Assembly (NCBI GenBank): GCA_030523725.1
Contig: JAUNHV010000001.1
Coordinates: 248,001 to 312,000 of the forward strand
Reading direction: 5' to 3'
Source of the DNA: Synergistaceae bacterium
GTDB lineage: Bacteria; Synergistota; Synergistia; Synergistales; Synergistaceae
Length of the DNA stretch: 64,000 nt
The notes below the pieces were generated by a model. The model was given only the letters and a program-made list of their open reading frames with translations, made no database searches and was not told where the DNA came from. Shown piece by piece: positions 37,901-52,900 of this stretch. Position 1 is the stretch's first letter, and each line of letters begins with the position of its first letter. Position numbers and translations under genes: made by a program.

Positions 37901-40900
37901 CTCTTGCCTCTTGACCATTTCTGGTTAATGTGCCTAATGAGGTCGCACCTACAGGAAGAATTCCCTCAGTACTCTTTCCTAAAGTAACATCCTTTAAGAA
38001 AACATATGTTAGTGGTGGATCATCTCGCATCCATGTATCTTTGGAAAGATTTATCGCACCATAAAGTGTACATCCTTCCAAGGCCTTTACGTGTAGTTTA
38101 CCCTCATTGCCTTCGCCCTCTATTGCTGCAAATCTGTACGCTATATCTGTGCCATTTACCACTGTTCCACCAATCAATGTTAGGTTACTAACATTACCAG
38201 TAAAGAGGTCTATATCTGCCTCATCATTTATTTTGAAAGTCCCATCGTTATAAATGCTGGACCTTAGGGATGCAAATTTCATTGTACCCAACGCAGTACC
38301 TGTTATATCAATGCTATCATTAATTGCCGCTCCTTCATTACCATCTCTGTAGAGCTTTGTATTAAACATTATTTTGTTTGCTTCATTTTTTTTGCTCGCC
38401 TCATTTATTTCGTCGGTTAGTGCTGTGAAATTTTTTACAGTTACAATATTTCCAGCCGTCCTAGCACTTCCTTCACTGATGTCTATAGTCCCACCAATCA
38501 AAGTGACACTGTCTGTTTCATTCAGATGACCTTTACCTGTTCTCAATGTTCCCATTGTAACAATATCTTGGTCGCTTACTGTTACTCCGTATTTAAATGA
38601 TTTTACACCAATTCCAAGATGGAGGTTTCCTCTCTTACCTATTGATGCAGATACATTTTGACCTATCTGTGTGCCAATAAGATCTAATATTCCATCATTT
38701 GTTACTGCACTACCAAGATTTTTTGCTAAACTAACAAGAGATCCACTATCACTAATTGTTATTTTATTTGTAGCAATGTTTGCAGCCGATACCACAGCTT
38801 CGGTTATTAATGTTTCACCGCTTCCTGTTAGAGCATTTTTTAATGTGCCTTGAAATAATTTTAACGTTCCTTCATTCGTCACATCACCACTAACATTGCT
38901 AGCAGATATTTCAAGAGACTTATTCGTCCTTATTCTTATTTGATTAGCTATGCTTGCATCGGATTTTACATCACCTACTATTTCAGTTACACCATTTCCC
39001 GTTACAGTATTTACCAATGTTCCGTCTGACAAGACTAATGCTCCATAGTTTGTCACATCACCATTCAAATTACCTGCTGAGATATCAAGCGATTTGTCTT
39101 CATTCACTGTTACGTCATTTGTTATCTTTGCAGTGGACACCACATTGCCATCTATTACTGTCAAGCCGCTACCATTTATTGTCTTTTCCAGCATACCTTT
39201 TGATAATGTTAAAGTCCCATCGTTTGTTACATCACCACCAACATTGTTTGCAGAAGTTGCAAGAGATTTAGCCGCGTTTATTGCTATTGTATTTGCAATT
39301 TTTGCGCTAGACTCTACATCTCCATCTATCACAGTTTTGCCACTCCCAGTCACAGCATTTGTCAATGTTCCATCTGCAAGGGTTAAAGTTCCTTCGTTTG
39401 TTACAACTCCACCAACATTGCTTGCTGAGATTACAAGTGACCTTGTATTATTTATTGTTATTGTATTAGCAATGCTTACAGTGGAAGACACAGCACCATT
39501 TATTATGGTCGAGCCACCACCGTTTATTGCCTTGCCTAATGTGCCAGTCCCAAACAATGTCAAGATCCCATCGTTTGCTATAGTACCATAAACATTTCCT
39601 GCTGAGATAGTAAGCGATTTATTTGACAAAATTGCTATTTGGTTGGTTATAGCTCCGTTAGCTGCCACATCTCCTGTAATTATTATGTTACCAGCTCCAA
39701 TTATATTTTTTTCCAATGTTCCGTCTGATAATATTAGTTTACCAGCTTCATTTGTTACATCTCCGTCAACATTACTTGCTGAAATGGCAAGAGATTTATT
39801 GTTATTTATTGTTACAGCATTGGCAATTTTTGTACTGGATACCACAGTACCATCTATCTCTGTTGTACCGTTTCCATTTACTGCATTTTTCAATAAGCCT
39901 TTACCAAGAGTTAGTGTTCCATTGTTAGTGATTGCACCACCAACATTGCCTGCTGCAATAGCAAGAGAATTATTTTGTGTTATTTTTATGACATTAGCAA
40001 TGAGTGCGTCAGACGTAACACTTCCAGCAATCACTGTTTCACCGTAGCCACTTACTTCATGGTTCAATGTCTTGTTGTCCCCCGTAAGGATTAGAGTACC
40101 ATCGTTTATTACAACGTTACCTACATTAGTTGCAGAAATTGCGAGAGATTTTCCCTCTTTTATTGAAATCTCGTTATTTATTGCTTTACTAGCAGTGACA
40201 TTACCTGCTATTACAGTTAAACCATTACCATCTACTCCACTCATTAATGTTGCTGGGAGATCTGCTGACGTTCCACCTGTAATTGTAAGTGTGCCTTTAT
40301 TTGCAACAGCTTTGGTGGTCTGAATATTATCTGCTGCAGTTTCAAGTGAGCTATCACTATTTATAGCTAAGTTCTTTGTTGCTATGCTTGCAACTGAGGC
40401 TACACTTCCCGCAATAATCGTTGAACCGTTTCCGCTTATGTTCTTTATCAAGTTACCATTGCTAAGAGTGAGCCTGGCACCGTCTTCCACAGTTACCTCA
40501 CCACCAACCTTGCTCGCGGAAATTTCAAGAGACTTACTGTTTTGTATCCTTATTGCATTAGCTATGATTGCGTTTGACAGAACATCGCCAGCAATGACTG
40601 TATGACCAGTTCCAGTTTTTTGGGTCTGCATCACAGTATGGTTTAACGTTCCATCTGTAAGGATAAGTGTTCCTGCGTTGTTTACCACAGAACCGCAGAC
40701 ATTGCTTGCAGAAATCTTGAGAGACTTGGCATCATTTATTGTCATTGTGTTGGTTATGAGTACAGTGGACGTAATGTTACCGCTTATTACGGTTTTGCCC
40801 TCTCCATCCACCTCATGTGCCAATTTTTTGTTGTTTCCCGTGAGGATTAATATTCCATCGTTTATAACAGTGCCACCGATATTATCTGCTGCAATAGTGA

Positions 40901-43900
40901 GACTTCTATTGCTGTTTATCAATATAGAGTTGTTGATTGCAACGTTTGATGTAATGTCGCCACCTATAATTGTTTGACCGATTCCATTTATTTCCTTTGC
41001 CAAACTTCCCGTTCCATACAATACAAACTTAGCATCGTTGGTTATGTTGGCTATATCTGCACCAAGTCCGTTAGCTTCTATCGCCATCGAACCACTGTTT
41101 TCAATAGAGCCGATGCCGCTAATACCAAATCCCGAATTGAATACAACTGTCCCTGTAACGGTCATTTTGCCATTATTTTTAACAGAAGCAAACATATTGT
41201 TTGTGCCAGCAAATTCAACTGTTCCAGCATTCGTTACAAAGTCACCGTTGAATCCTGTTACGGTTAAATTAGAAAGAGTCAAGGTGTCTCCATTGTTTAC
41301 TTCAACACCACCATAACCTGCACCATTCAACGTGTGGCCATTGCCATTGATTGTAAATGTGTCTCTTGTCGTTGTCACAGCAGGATCTCCATTTAACGTA
41401 CCTAATGAGGTTTCATTAGATGGAATATACCCAACAGCATCAACTCCAAGTATTACATCATCTGTAAAGGAATATACCGTTGGTGGATTCGCTTTCAATG
41501 GTTCTAGTGTTAGGTTTATTGCACCATAAAGTGTGCAACCTTCAGTTGCTTGTATGTGTAATTGTCCTGCGGTATCTGTAGTAGTAAAATTGTAGGCAAT
41601 ATCCGGACTTTCTACTACCAAGCCACCAACTAATGTGAGACCGGTTACATTACCAGTAAACAAAGAAATATCTGCCCCGCTACCCATAGTAAATGAACCA
41701 TCGTTATAGATATTCGCACTAGTAATATCTATTTTTACATTGCTAGGGATTGTCACATTTCCAGCAACATTTATGCTATCGCTTTTGACCTTTGTAGCAT
41801 CAGTTGAAAGTATTGTGTTAAATACTATCTTGTTTATGCCTTTATCTGCAGTAAAACTATTTATTTTTACAACGTTACCTGCTTCCTCGGCACTTCCATT
41901 TGTTATGTTGATTGTACCATTCTTTAACGTAACATTGTCCGTTGCATTTAAGTGCCATTGTCCTGTTCCGTCATCGCCAGCACCGGTATTGAGTTTTCCT
42001 CTTGCAGAAACTTCAATATCCTGATTGGTCACCTTTACTCCTTTATCAAAGGATTTTTCGCCACCAACAAATTTCAATGTGCCTCTCTTATTTTCTGACG
42101 CAAATACATCGTAACTTAACATCTTTCCAGTAAGATTCAGTGTTCCATCATTGGTTACATCTCCACCAACATTTTCTGCGGAAATTGTGAGAGAATTGTC
42201 ACTGCTTACTGTTATTGCATTCTCTATGCTTTTTCTGGCTACTATGGTTCCATCAATTACTGTTGCACCGTTTCCAGTCACAGTATTGTTTAATATTTCA
42301 GCATCTGCTCCAGACAATCTAAGTGTTCCATTATTTGTAACGTCTCCTCCTATATCATTTGCAGAAATATAAAGAGTTTTGCCACTATTTATTGTTATTT
42401 CGTTGGCTATTTTCGCAGCAGTAGATACAACATTTACACCATCTATTACGGTTGTTCCGTTCCCCTCTATTTTTTGTGTTAATATTCCATCTAACAACGT
42501 TAACGTGCCATTATTCACTACGTCACCATCAACATTATCAGCTAAAATTTCAAGAGAGCCTCTGTCGTATATTTTTATTGCATTCGCGATACTTGCAGTT
42601 GACCTCACAGTTCCAACAACCACAGTAGAACCGCCTCCATTTATCACCTTGTTTAATGTGCCAGTCTTGAGAGTTAGTGTTGCATTGTTTGTTACGTCAC
42701 CAGCAACATCACTTGCGGAAATAGTTAAAGCTCCTGCTGGTGTCCCGGCAGTTGCGTCTTCAGCTAATATAGTTATTGCGTTGGCTATGCTTTTTGTGGA
42801 TATCACGTCTCCGTTTATTACTGTTCGACCAGTTCCAGTTACTGCATTGCGTAATTTGCCGTCTGATAATGTTAGCGTTCCTGCAGTATTTGTTACTATC
42901 CCACCAATATTATTTGCAGAAATTTTAAGAGAATTACTGCCTTTTATTTCTATCGCATTGGCTATGTTTTCATCAGATGTTACAACTCCGTTTATTACAG
43001 TTTCACCGTTTCCACTTATTTCATTTGCTAAAGTGCCTCCTAAAAGGGTTAGCATTCCATCGTTTGTTACAACACCACCAACATTATTTGCAGAAATTTT
43101 AAGAGATTTTTCACTATTTATCGTTATTTTATTAGCAATGTTTTTGTCGGATGTTACAGCTCCATCAATAATTGTTACACCACTTCCGCTTACTGTTTTT
43201 GCCAAGGAACCACCTGAAAGGATTAGCGTTCCGTCGTTTGTTACAGCACCATCAACGTTACCTGCAGAAATTGCAAGGCTTTTTGTAGCATTTATTGTTA
43301 TTTTATTAGCAATGTTTTTATCAGATGTTACAGTTCCATCAATAATTGTTGAACCGTTTCCGCTCACTGCTTTCGCTAATGTCCCATCTGTAAGGGTTAG
43401 TGTTCCCGCTTCATTTGTTACGGTATTACCAACATAATTAGCGGAAATTGTAAGAGATTTGCCATTATTTATTGTTATGGTGTTTCCTATAATCGCACTA
43501 GATATTATATCTCCATCAATTTTTGTTGAACCGTTTCCTTTTACCGCATAGGCTAATTCACCATTAGACAATGTTAGTGTTCCAGCATCATTTGTTACAA
43601 CTCCCCCAATACTGCTAGCAGAAATTGTGAGAGAATTACTACCAGCTATTGTTATGGTGTTTCCTATGCTTGCATCAGACATTACAGCTCCAGCAATCAC
43701 AGTTGAACCGTTCCCACTTACATTACGGCTCAATGTGTCACCTTCAAGAGTTAGCGTGCCTTTGTTTGTCACGTCACCGCCAATATTATCTGCAGAAATA
43801 TTAAGAGATTTTCCGCTATTTATTGTTATTTCATTTTCTATGATTTCATTAGATATAACATCTCCGGCTATTATCGTTTCACCGCTTCCCTCAACTGCAT

Positions 43901-46900
43901 TGCCCAATGTGCCATCCAAAAGACTTAGTTTTCCATTGTTAGTAACAGTAAAATCGCCACCAACTTTATCTGCGGAAATTACAAGTCTCTTGTCAGTATT
44001 TATTGTTATTTTGTCATCAATGTTTGCCGTGGAAATTACGATTCCATCAATTACCGTTGAGCTATTCGTATTGTTTCCTGTTACAGTGTGCTTCAAAATT
44101 CCACCAGATAGTGTTAGAGTTCCACTGTTTGTCACGTCACCTGCAACATGACCGGCAGAAATTTTAAGGGACTTTCCTTCATTTACTGTTATTGCGTTAG
44201 CAATTCGTGTATTAGCAATCACATATCCGTCAACGACGGTGCTACCCGCTCCGCTTACGGCATAGTTTAATGTGCCATCGGACAGGGTTAGCGTTCCTGC
44301 TTCGTTTGTTACCCTCCCACCAATGTTATTTGCAGAAATTCCAAGAGAGTTTGAACTACTTATAGTTATTGCATTTGCTATAAGCTTGTTGGACGTAACT
44401 GCTCCGTCTATTATCGTCTGCCCATCTCCGCTTACAGCACTCTCCAACGTGCCATCTTTAAGAGTTAGCGTTCCGTTGTTTGTTGTTTCGTTGCCAAGAT
44501 TGCTAGCCCCTATCGTAAGGGAGCTTGTGTTTGTTATGACACCATCACCACTAACGCCAAAACCTGAGGCAAATGTTGTTGCCCCAGTTACATTCATTGC
44601 TCCGTTATTTATTACAGAGCTTTCCATTGTGTTTGTGTCATTAAACTCAAGTGTTCCTGCGTTTGTTAGAAACACATTGTCCTTAAATTCCTTTACGGTT
44701 AAGTCGGAAAGAATTAAAGTGTCACCTTCATTCACAGTAATTCCACCATATTGCTTAGCATTACCACTTAATACTTTTCCATTTCCAAGAATTGTAAAGG
44801 TTTCTCTCGTCTTTTCGTCTGGCAATCCATCGTTTAATGTGCCTAATGAGGTAGCACCTTCCGGCAGAACTCCTGCACCATCAGTTCCCAATGTTGTGTC
44901 TGCTGTAAGACTGTAGGTAGTTGGTAAATTATATTCTGTTCGTGGTGTATTTAAATTTATAGCCTCGTAAAGAGTGCAGCCTTCTTCTGCGTTTATTTTT
45001 ACCTTGCCTTCATTGCCTGCTCCTTCTACTGCAGAGAAAACATAGGACAAATCCGCACTTGCTGTTACACTCTTACCAACAATCTTTAGATTACTTATGT
45101 TACCTGTTTCGGCTGGCACAAATAAATCTATGATTGCCTCATCTCCTACGCCAAACGTGCCTGCGTTAGCAATGTTTGCTCTTGTGGCAGCGATATTCAG
45201 AGTGCTACCTGCCGTTACTGTTCCAGCAACCTTTATGCTATCGCTAATTGCTTTTGCAGTTCCAAGCGTTTTTGACACCTTTGTGTTGAACACAATTCTA
45301 TTTGTCCCATCTTTGGCAGAAAAATCATTTATTTCAACAACATTTGCATTGTGCTCTGTCAAGGCTATGGCACTTCCATTTGTAATATCTATTGTGCCAT
45401 TCTTCAAGGTAACATTATCGGTTGTGTTTATATGGTCTTTGCCAGCCTTTAGTATTCCAAGCGATGTAACACAAATATCCTGATTTGTTAAAGTTATGCC
45501 ATCAGCAAATGTCTTTTCACCAAGCGTAAGGTTTAATGTGCCCCTGTTTGTGGCAGTTACATTTTTGCTCAGTTGTTCGCCAAAGAGTGTGAGTGTTCCA
45601 TCATTAGTTACATTCGCGCCGACATTTTCCGCAGAAATAGTAAGGGTTTTGTCACTATTTATCGTTATTGCGTTGGATATGCTCGCAGTGGATGTCACAT
45701 CTCCGTCAATTACAGTTTCACCACTTCCATTAACTGCATTTTTCAATGTGCCATCTCCGAGAGTCAAGTTTCCACTGTTTGAAACGGTTCTACCAATATA
45801 ATTTGCCGATGAAGTAAGAGATTTTCCACCGTTTATCGTTATTGCGTTAGCCACATTGGCATCGAATGTTACTGTTCCATCAATTACAGTTTCACCGCTG
45901 CCACTTACTGCATTATTCAATGTGTCACCGGTAAGGGTTAGTGTTCCACTGTTTGAAACCGTCACGCCAAGATAATTTGCTGAAGAAGTAAGAGATTTTC
46001 CATCGTTTACCGTTATTGCATTTGCCACATTGGCATTAAAGGTCACAGCTCCGTCAATTTCCGTCGTGCCACTGCCATTTACAGCTTTTGCCAATGTTCC
46101 ACCTGTAAGATTCAGTGTTCCATTGTTTGTTACGAGAGAATCACTAATACAAATGTTTTCCGCAGATATCGCAAGAAGAGCGCTGGGGCTATCTGAAATG
46201 CTTAATGATTGGCCATAAATTTTTTCATTGGATACCACGTTTCCTGTAATATGTGTCTTTACGTTTTCACCAGTTGCTTGTGTCCCTATGCCCTGTGTTG
46301 TTAATGTTCCACCTGTGAGGTATAGGTTGCCAACGCCAGTTACGGCTTTACCGGCACCAATATTATCTGCTGAAATTTCAAGGCTGCTTTGTGCAACACT
46401 AAGATTTATTGAATTATTTATGAGAGCATTAGACAAAACATAACCATTACCTATTACAGTTGAGCCACTTCCAGCTACTGCATTATTCAGTGTGCCACCA
46501 GTGAGTGTCAATTTTTCATTGTTTGCGACAATTCCGCCAATATAATTTGCCGACGAAGTAAGAGATTTTCCGCTGTTTATCGTTATTGCGTTCGCCACAT
46601 TAGCATTAAACGTCACGGTTCCGTCAATTACAGTTTTACCGCTTCCACTTACTGCATTATTCAATGTGTCACCAGTAAGGGTTAGAGTTCCATTGTTAGA
46701 AACTGTTCCACCAATGTAATTTGCCAAGGACGAAAGAGATTTTCCAGAATTGATTGATATTTTAGTCTTTATCGACGCATTGCTTATTACACTTCCATCA
46801 ATTTCTGTTGTGCCATCACCACTTACTTCATGGCTTAATGTGTCACCAGTAAGGGTTAGAGTTCCACTGTTAGAAACTGTTCCACCAATGTAATTTGCCA

Positions 46901-49900
46901 AGGACGAAAGAGATTTTCCAGAATTGATTGATATTTTAGTCTTTATCGACGCATTGCTTATTACACTTCCATCAATTTCTGTTGTGCCACTTCCACTTAC
47001 TTCTTTTCGTAGAATTCCTCCTGTAAGGACTAGCTTTTTGTTTTTACTTATTGCTACAACACCGCCAACATTGCCTGCTGAAATTTTGAGTTCTCCGTCT
47101 TCAATGTTGATCTTGGGAGTGCTTATTTCTTTCTTTGCTGTTAACTTAGCCTTTATTGATGTTGTTCCACTTCCGGTAATTGCATTATTTATGCTATCGT
47201 TAGTCAACAATGTTGTATATGCGTATATTTCCAGTTTGCCATTATTCTCTATGTCACCATCAATATTAGATGCAATTATTTGAAGAGATTTGCCACCATT
47301 TATTATCATTTCACTACTTATTTTGCCAATGGCTGGCGCTATTGATGATATATTACCTGCTATTATTGTTTTACCACTACCCTTTATTCTATGAGCCAAT
47401 GGTTCACCAATACCTAATTTTGATTTGCCTGTCAAGGTCAGAGTTCCATTGTTCGTAACATCCGAAGTAACACCACCAATATTGCCAACAGAAATCTTAA
47501 GCGATTTACCATCATTAATCGTTATGTTGTTGGTAATCGCCTTATCTGATATTACATCACCATCTATCACTAAAGAGCCAAAATCTAATATTTCCTTGTT
47601 TAGCGTTCCATCAGAAAGAATTACCGTTCCTTCTCTATTATGGATAGTATTACCAACGTTATCAGCAGAAATTTCAAACTTTCTGCCAGGCTCAATGTAA
47701 ATCTCTGTATTTATTTTTGCTTCGGATTTAACATCGCCACGAGATATTGCTGTAACACCATTTCCCGATATTTCGTGTGTTAATGTTCCCTGTATCAGGT
47801 CTAGTTGCGCATATTTATTTACAAGGACATCGTGGGTGATGCTATCTGCTAAGATTGCAAGAGCTGTTTTTGCAGAGCCGTTTCCTACCGTTATTTTGTT
47901 TTGTATTTTCTTTCTTGTTTTTACAAATCCACTATCTATTATTGTGTTTCCTTCTCCCATTATGATGTTGTTCAACATCATTTCGTTATCCGCGTCAGAA
48001 CCGCCTGTCAGTTTTAACGTTCCTGCTTCGTTCGTTACGATACCACCCACATTCTCTGCAGAAACCTTAAGAGACTTTCCCTCATTGATTGTTATTTTAT
48101 TTTCTATTTTTGCATTGGATACAATATCTCCGTCAATTACCGTGGAGCCTATTCCGCTAACAGCATTTTCTAATTTGTTTCCTTCTGTTCCTGTCAAGGT
48201 AAGTTTACCATCGTTTGTAACAGCACCGCCAACATTACTAGCAGAAATTTGAAGCGACTTTAGTTTATTTATCATTATTGTGTTAGCTATGCTTTCACTA
48301 GATGTAACAGCACCGTTTATTACTGTTGTTCCACTACCACTTACCTTTTTGCTCAAGGCACCGGCTCCAAGGTTTAACGTTCCGTCATTTGTTATTGTGT
48401 TGCCAAGATTGCTAGCACCTATCGTAAGCGAACCAGTGTTTGTTATATTTCCTGTGCCGGTAACGCCAAAACCTGAGGCAAATGTTGTCGCCCCAGTTAC
48501 ATTCATTGTCCCGTTATTTTCCACCGAGTTATACATATTGTTTGTTCCAGCAAACTCAAGTGTTCCACTACCTTTTTCATCAGAATTTACAGTTACAAAT
48601 GCTCCGTCAAATCCTTTCACTGTCAAATTAGAAAGTGTCAAGGTGTCACCACTATTCACGACAACGCCACCGAATTTTGTTGAGCCATCTGTGCCATTCA
48701 AGGTGTGACCATCACCCTCAATTGTTAAGGAGTGTCTTGTGCCGCCCTCTGGCAACCCTGCATTTAATATTCCTAATGATGTCACATCATCTGGAACAAT
48801 ACCAGCACTTGTATCACTTTCCACAGTCTTATGATGCAATTTTATATCTTCTGTAAGAGTATATGTATCTGGTGGAAGCGCTTTTGCTTCGTCTGTATTT
48901 AGGTTTATTGCTTCATAAAGGGTGTAACCATCCATGGCTTCTATCTTCAATCTACCCTTTTGAGACTTATCTGCCGTAAATAGGTAAGCAAGCTCTGAGC
49001 TTGCTGTTACCTTCTCGCCAACCAAGGTTAAACCGTTCAAATTTTCGCCAGTAAACAACTGCAAATAGGCAAAATTTTGCTTAGCAAACAGATTATTACT
49101 GATATTTAATTTTGTGTCAGCAACATTCACTCTGCCACTTGCAGTCCCCGTTACTGTTATGCTATCACCAATTGCCTTTCCTTCTTTCTCCTCTTGGACA
49201 CCAGTTCCGGTAAGTTTTACGTTAAATACAATTTTATTTGTTCCTTGGGATGCATTGAAATTTTTAACCTTAACAACGTTGGCGTTAGCTTCCGTTAAGT
49301 CATCAGCACTTACGTTTGTAATGTCTATTGTTCCACCATTCAGCGTAATATCATCAGTTTCGTCTATATGTCCTGCACCTGTTCTCAAAATTCCGCTTGT
49401 GGTGACATTTTGATTTTTTATCTCTACACCTGTTCCAAATGATTTCTCACCTATTCCAAGATTTAATGTGCCAGTTTTGTCAGAGGAGGCAGACACATTT
49501 TGCCCCACCAATCTACCTAGAATGGTGAGTGTTCCGTCATTTGTTACTGCCTTGGCAAGATTATTTGACAAAGCAATGAGCGAAGCATTTTCGTTTATCT
49601 TTAGAGCATTATCTATTCTTGCTGTGGAAATTACGACACCACTATTTATTACTGTTGAGCCATCTCCTGTTACTTCTCGTGCCAATGTTACCTTGTCTTG
49701 AGCACTTCCACCACCAAGAAGAGATAATGTCCCGGCGTTCGTTACAGCTCCGCCAACATTGCTTGCGGAAATTTCAAGAGACTTTTCATTATTTATTGTT
49801 ATTTCATTAGCAATGCCAAAATTGGATTTTACTGTTCCGTCTATTTCTGTAAATCCAGCTCCATTTACAGCCTTTTTTAATTCCCCATCTTTTAGAATTA

Positions 49901-52900
49901 GTTTTCCATAGTTTGATACACCATCTGCAACATTGATATCACTAGCTGAAAGGTTAAGGGTGCTGCCATTATTTATAGCCAAGGTTTTACTAGCTATGCT
50001 CTCATTAGATGTTACATTTCCGGAAATGGTCGTAACTCCGGTTCCGCCTATTGCACGCCCCAAGGTGCCGTCTGTAAGGACAAGTGCGCCATTGTTAGTT
50101 ACAATACCTGCGACATTGCCTGCAGAAATCGTGAGAGACTTTTCCGCATTGATTGTTATCGCATTAGCTATACTTACATTAGACGTAACAACTCCGTCTA
50201 TTACAGTTGTGCCGACAGTCATGCCATCTCCCGTTACTGCCTTTGCCAAGGTGCCATCCAAAAGTGTCAGAGTTCCAAGATTTGTTGTGTTACCACCAAT
50301 ATTACTTGCAGAAATTGTGAGAGACTTAAGGCTTTGGATTTCTATTTCATTTCCTATGCTTGCATCAGATGTGACAGCTCCTGTTATTATCGTTTTACCA
50401 CTTCCACTTATTGCATTTGCCAAGGTATTACCCGTAAGATACAGCTGCCCATTGTTCGCCACCGTCACATCACCACCAAGGAAGTTTGCCAAGGTGGTAA
50501 GGGATTTTCCGCTATTTATTGTTATTTCATTGGCTATGTTTGCATTGGCTACAACAGCTCCGTTTATCACAGTTGTGCCAGAGCCTGTTATATCTTTTGC
50601 TAATGTGCCACCATTACCAGTTAGGGTTAGTGTTTTGTTGTTCTCAATGGTGTTACCAAGTTGACCTACGTTTATGGTAAACAGACCTGTATTTGTTATG
50701 GAGCCACTGCCGCTGACTCCGTAGTCGGAATTAAAGGTCGTTTCCCCTGTGACGTTCATTACTCCGTTGTTTTCCACAGAATTATTCATGGTATTCGTGC
50801 CTGTAAACTCAAGTGTCCCAGCGTTTGTAACAAATGACCCATTAAATTCTTTTACGGTAAGGTCTGAAATAATGAGTGTGTCATCACTATTAACGATAAT
50901 TCCACCATTACCGGCGCCATCCAAGGTGTGATTATTACCATTTATTGCAAAACTTCTTGGCTCTGTATCCTTCTCCGTCAAGGTGCCTAATGAAGTCACT
51001 CCTTCTGGAAGATTTCCTGCTTCACTGCCATCACCTAACGCAACATCAGTTTCTAAATCATAATCGCTTGGCGTTCTTGTTACAGCTCCTCCCTTGAGGT
51101 TAATAGCTTCATAAAGGGAATAACCAACCATTTTCTCTGCACTTAAGGATATGATTTGCCAAGTGTTACCATTTTGAGCAATTGTAGGAGTATAACGATA
51201 TATTTTATTGCCAAAGATATAATCAGTCGGCTTTCCAACAAGGGAAATTGTGTCTCCTCCGGTTGTGGCAGTAAACACATCAACCGTGCCAGACCAAATA
51301 TTTTCACCAGTTGCTAATGTTGCAAAGATTGGGTCATAGGCAATTTGGATGTTCAAAGTGTTGTTACCAGCTGCAACACTTGTTACTGTGATAGTATCAG
51401 AAATGCCGGCATCTAAATATGTTCCAACCTTTATTGTTCCGCCACTGTTATTTGCAATGAGATTTGTAAAATTAAGTTCCCTTTTTGTAGTTGCGGTTAC
51501 TTCACGTCCATAACTTTCCTTGCCATCTGTAATAGAATCATAGCCAACATCTATAACACCATCCTTGTCTAACGTGACATTGACACTATCTGTTGATTTG
51601 TGGGAAGTGCTATCAAAAACTGGGAGCCATCGCCCACCGTCAGACAGATATAATTTATTAACACCATTGCCTTCAGTAACAAAGTTTCCATGCACATAAG
51701 AATTATTGTTTGCAAGAGCGATGTTGTTTTCTGCCGAGTTGTATGTACTGTATGCCGTAACATTTCCCTCAAGTTGAATTTCCAAATTAGTTTTATTTAT
51801 TGCTGCTTGTTCTAAATAGCCAAGTGTAATTTTTCCAGAATCTGAGAAAAGTGAGTAATTATCTTGTTTGTTAGGATCCATTTTTACATAGACATTACCA
51901 ATAACGAGGAAATCACCGGAAGAATAAATACCATGGGCAGTATCTGCATTGATATTGCTAATTTTTAACGCACCTGCTTCCTTTGAAATGGCATTCATTA
52001 GCGATAGCTTAGCGGATTCTGTCTTTAAACCGCGGGCGGAAGTGCCATAGGTCTTTATTTGCATCCCATTAACACCATCTATTATGATATCACCACCACC
52101 TGTTTCTATGACGTAAGAAGGAGTAGTAGTATATTTTATCTCCATACCTACGTTGTTTACATCTTTGATAACGATATCTCCGCCCCTTTCGCTTTGCTTG
52201 CTGCTATCCAACTTGACCGTGAAAATTTTTCCATGGAGATAAAGACCTGTCCCCGGACCATCCTTCGGATTAGGATTAATAGAGCTAATGTTAATGTTGC
52301 TCCCATTTGTGCATACCTCCATACCACTCATATACATTCCATAAGCCTCATTCGTGCCACCAGCTTTTACCCCATTTATATTAATATCGCTAGCGGTGCG
52401 TAAGGATGACACATTTCCTACGGTGTAGATACCATAGGCTTTAGCCCACAAATCTTTACTGCTCGCCTCTATATTCGATACGTTGATACCGCCACCACCA
52501 AGAGTATGCCATTTTGTATCAACTTCAGTTGAAAGGGTAGCACCATTTAAATACACTCCACATACAGAAATACCATCATTTAAGTTAGAAGCGGGAAGGC
52601 TTGACTTTACATTACTTATATTCACGGTTGCACCTAACGTATATACAGTTGTCGAAGAACCAACCGCCGCTAGCCCATAGGCTTCTGTTCCTTCAGGTTT
52701 ACTAAGAGAGGGATCTTTTTCGATAGTTGTTACCTTGTCTATATTTATTGCAGCAAGATTATGGTCTTTATTTGTAAGTAAAACATCCAAAACATCCATA
52801 TAATTGTTAGAATAAAAATACATTCCGTATGCGCCATGGCTTTGTAAAAGGTATTTTGTGGAAACTGCACTTATGGTAGGATTGTCAGCAAACCATAGTT

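Noticed and set aside
35601-47014. Possible CRISPR array or satellite DNA from the regular repeats
   Set aside because: The repeats are in-frame coding units of 174 and 1986 bp with no short constant repeat and unique spacers, and no cas genes are present.
34338-50931. Many plus-strand open frames of 60-352 codons opposite the autotransporter gene (for example 42379-43437)
   Set aside because: They are antisense shadows: the repetitive composition of the passenger yields few stops in one antisense frame. They repeat with the same period, are low-complexity hydrophobic, and lack credible starts or ribosome-binding sites.
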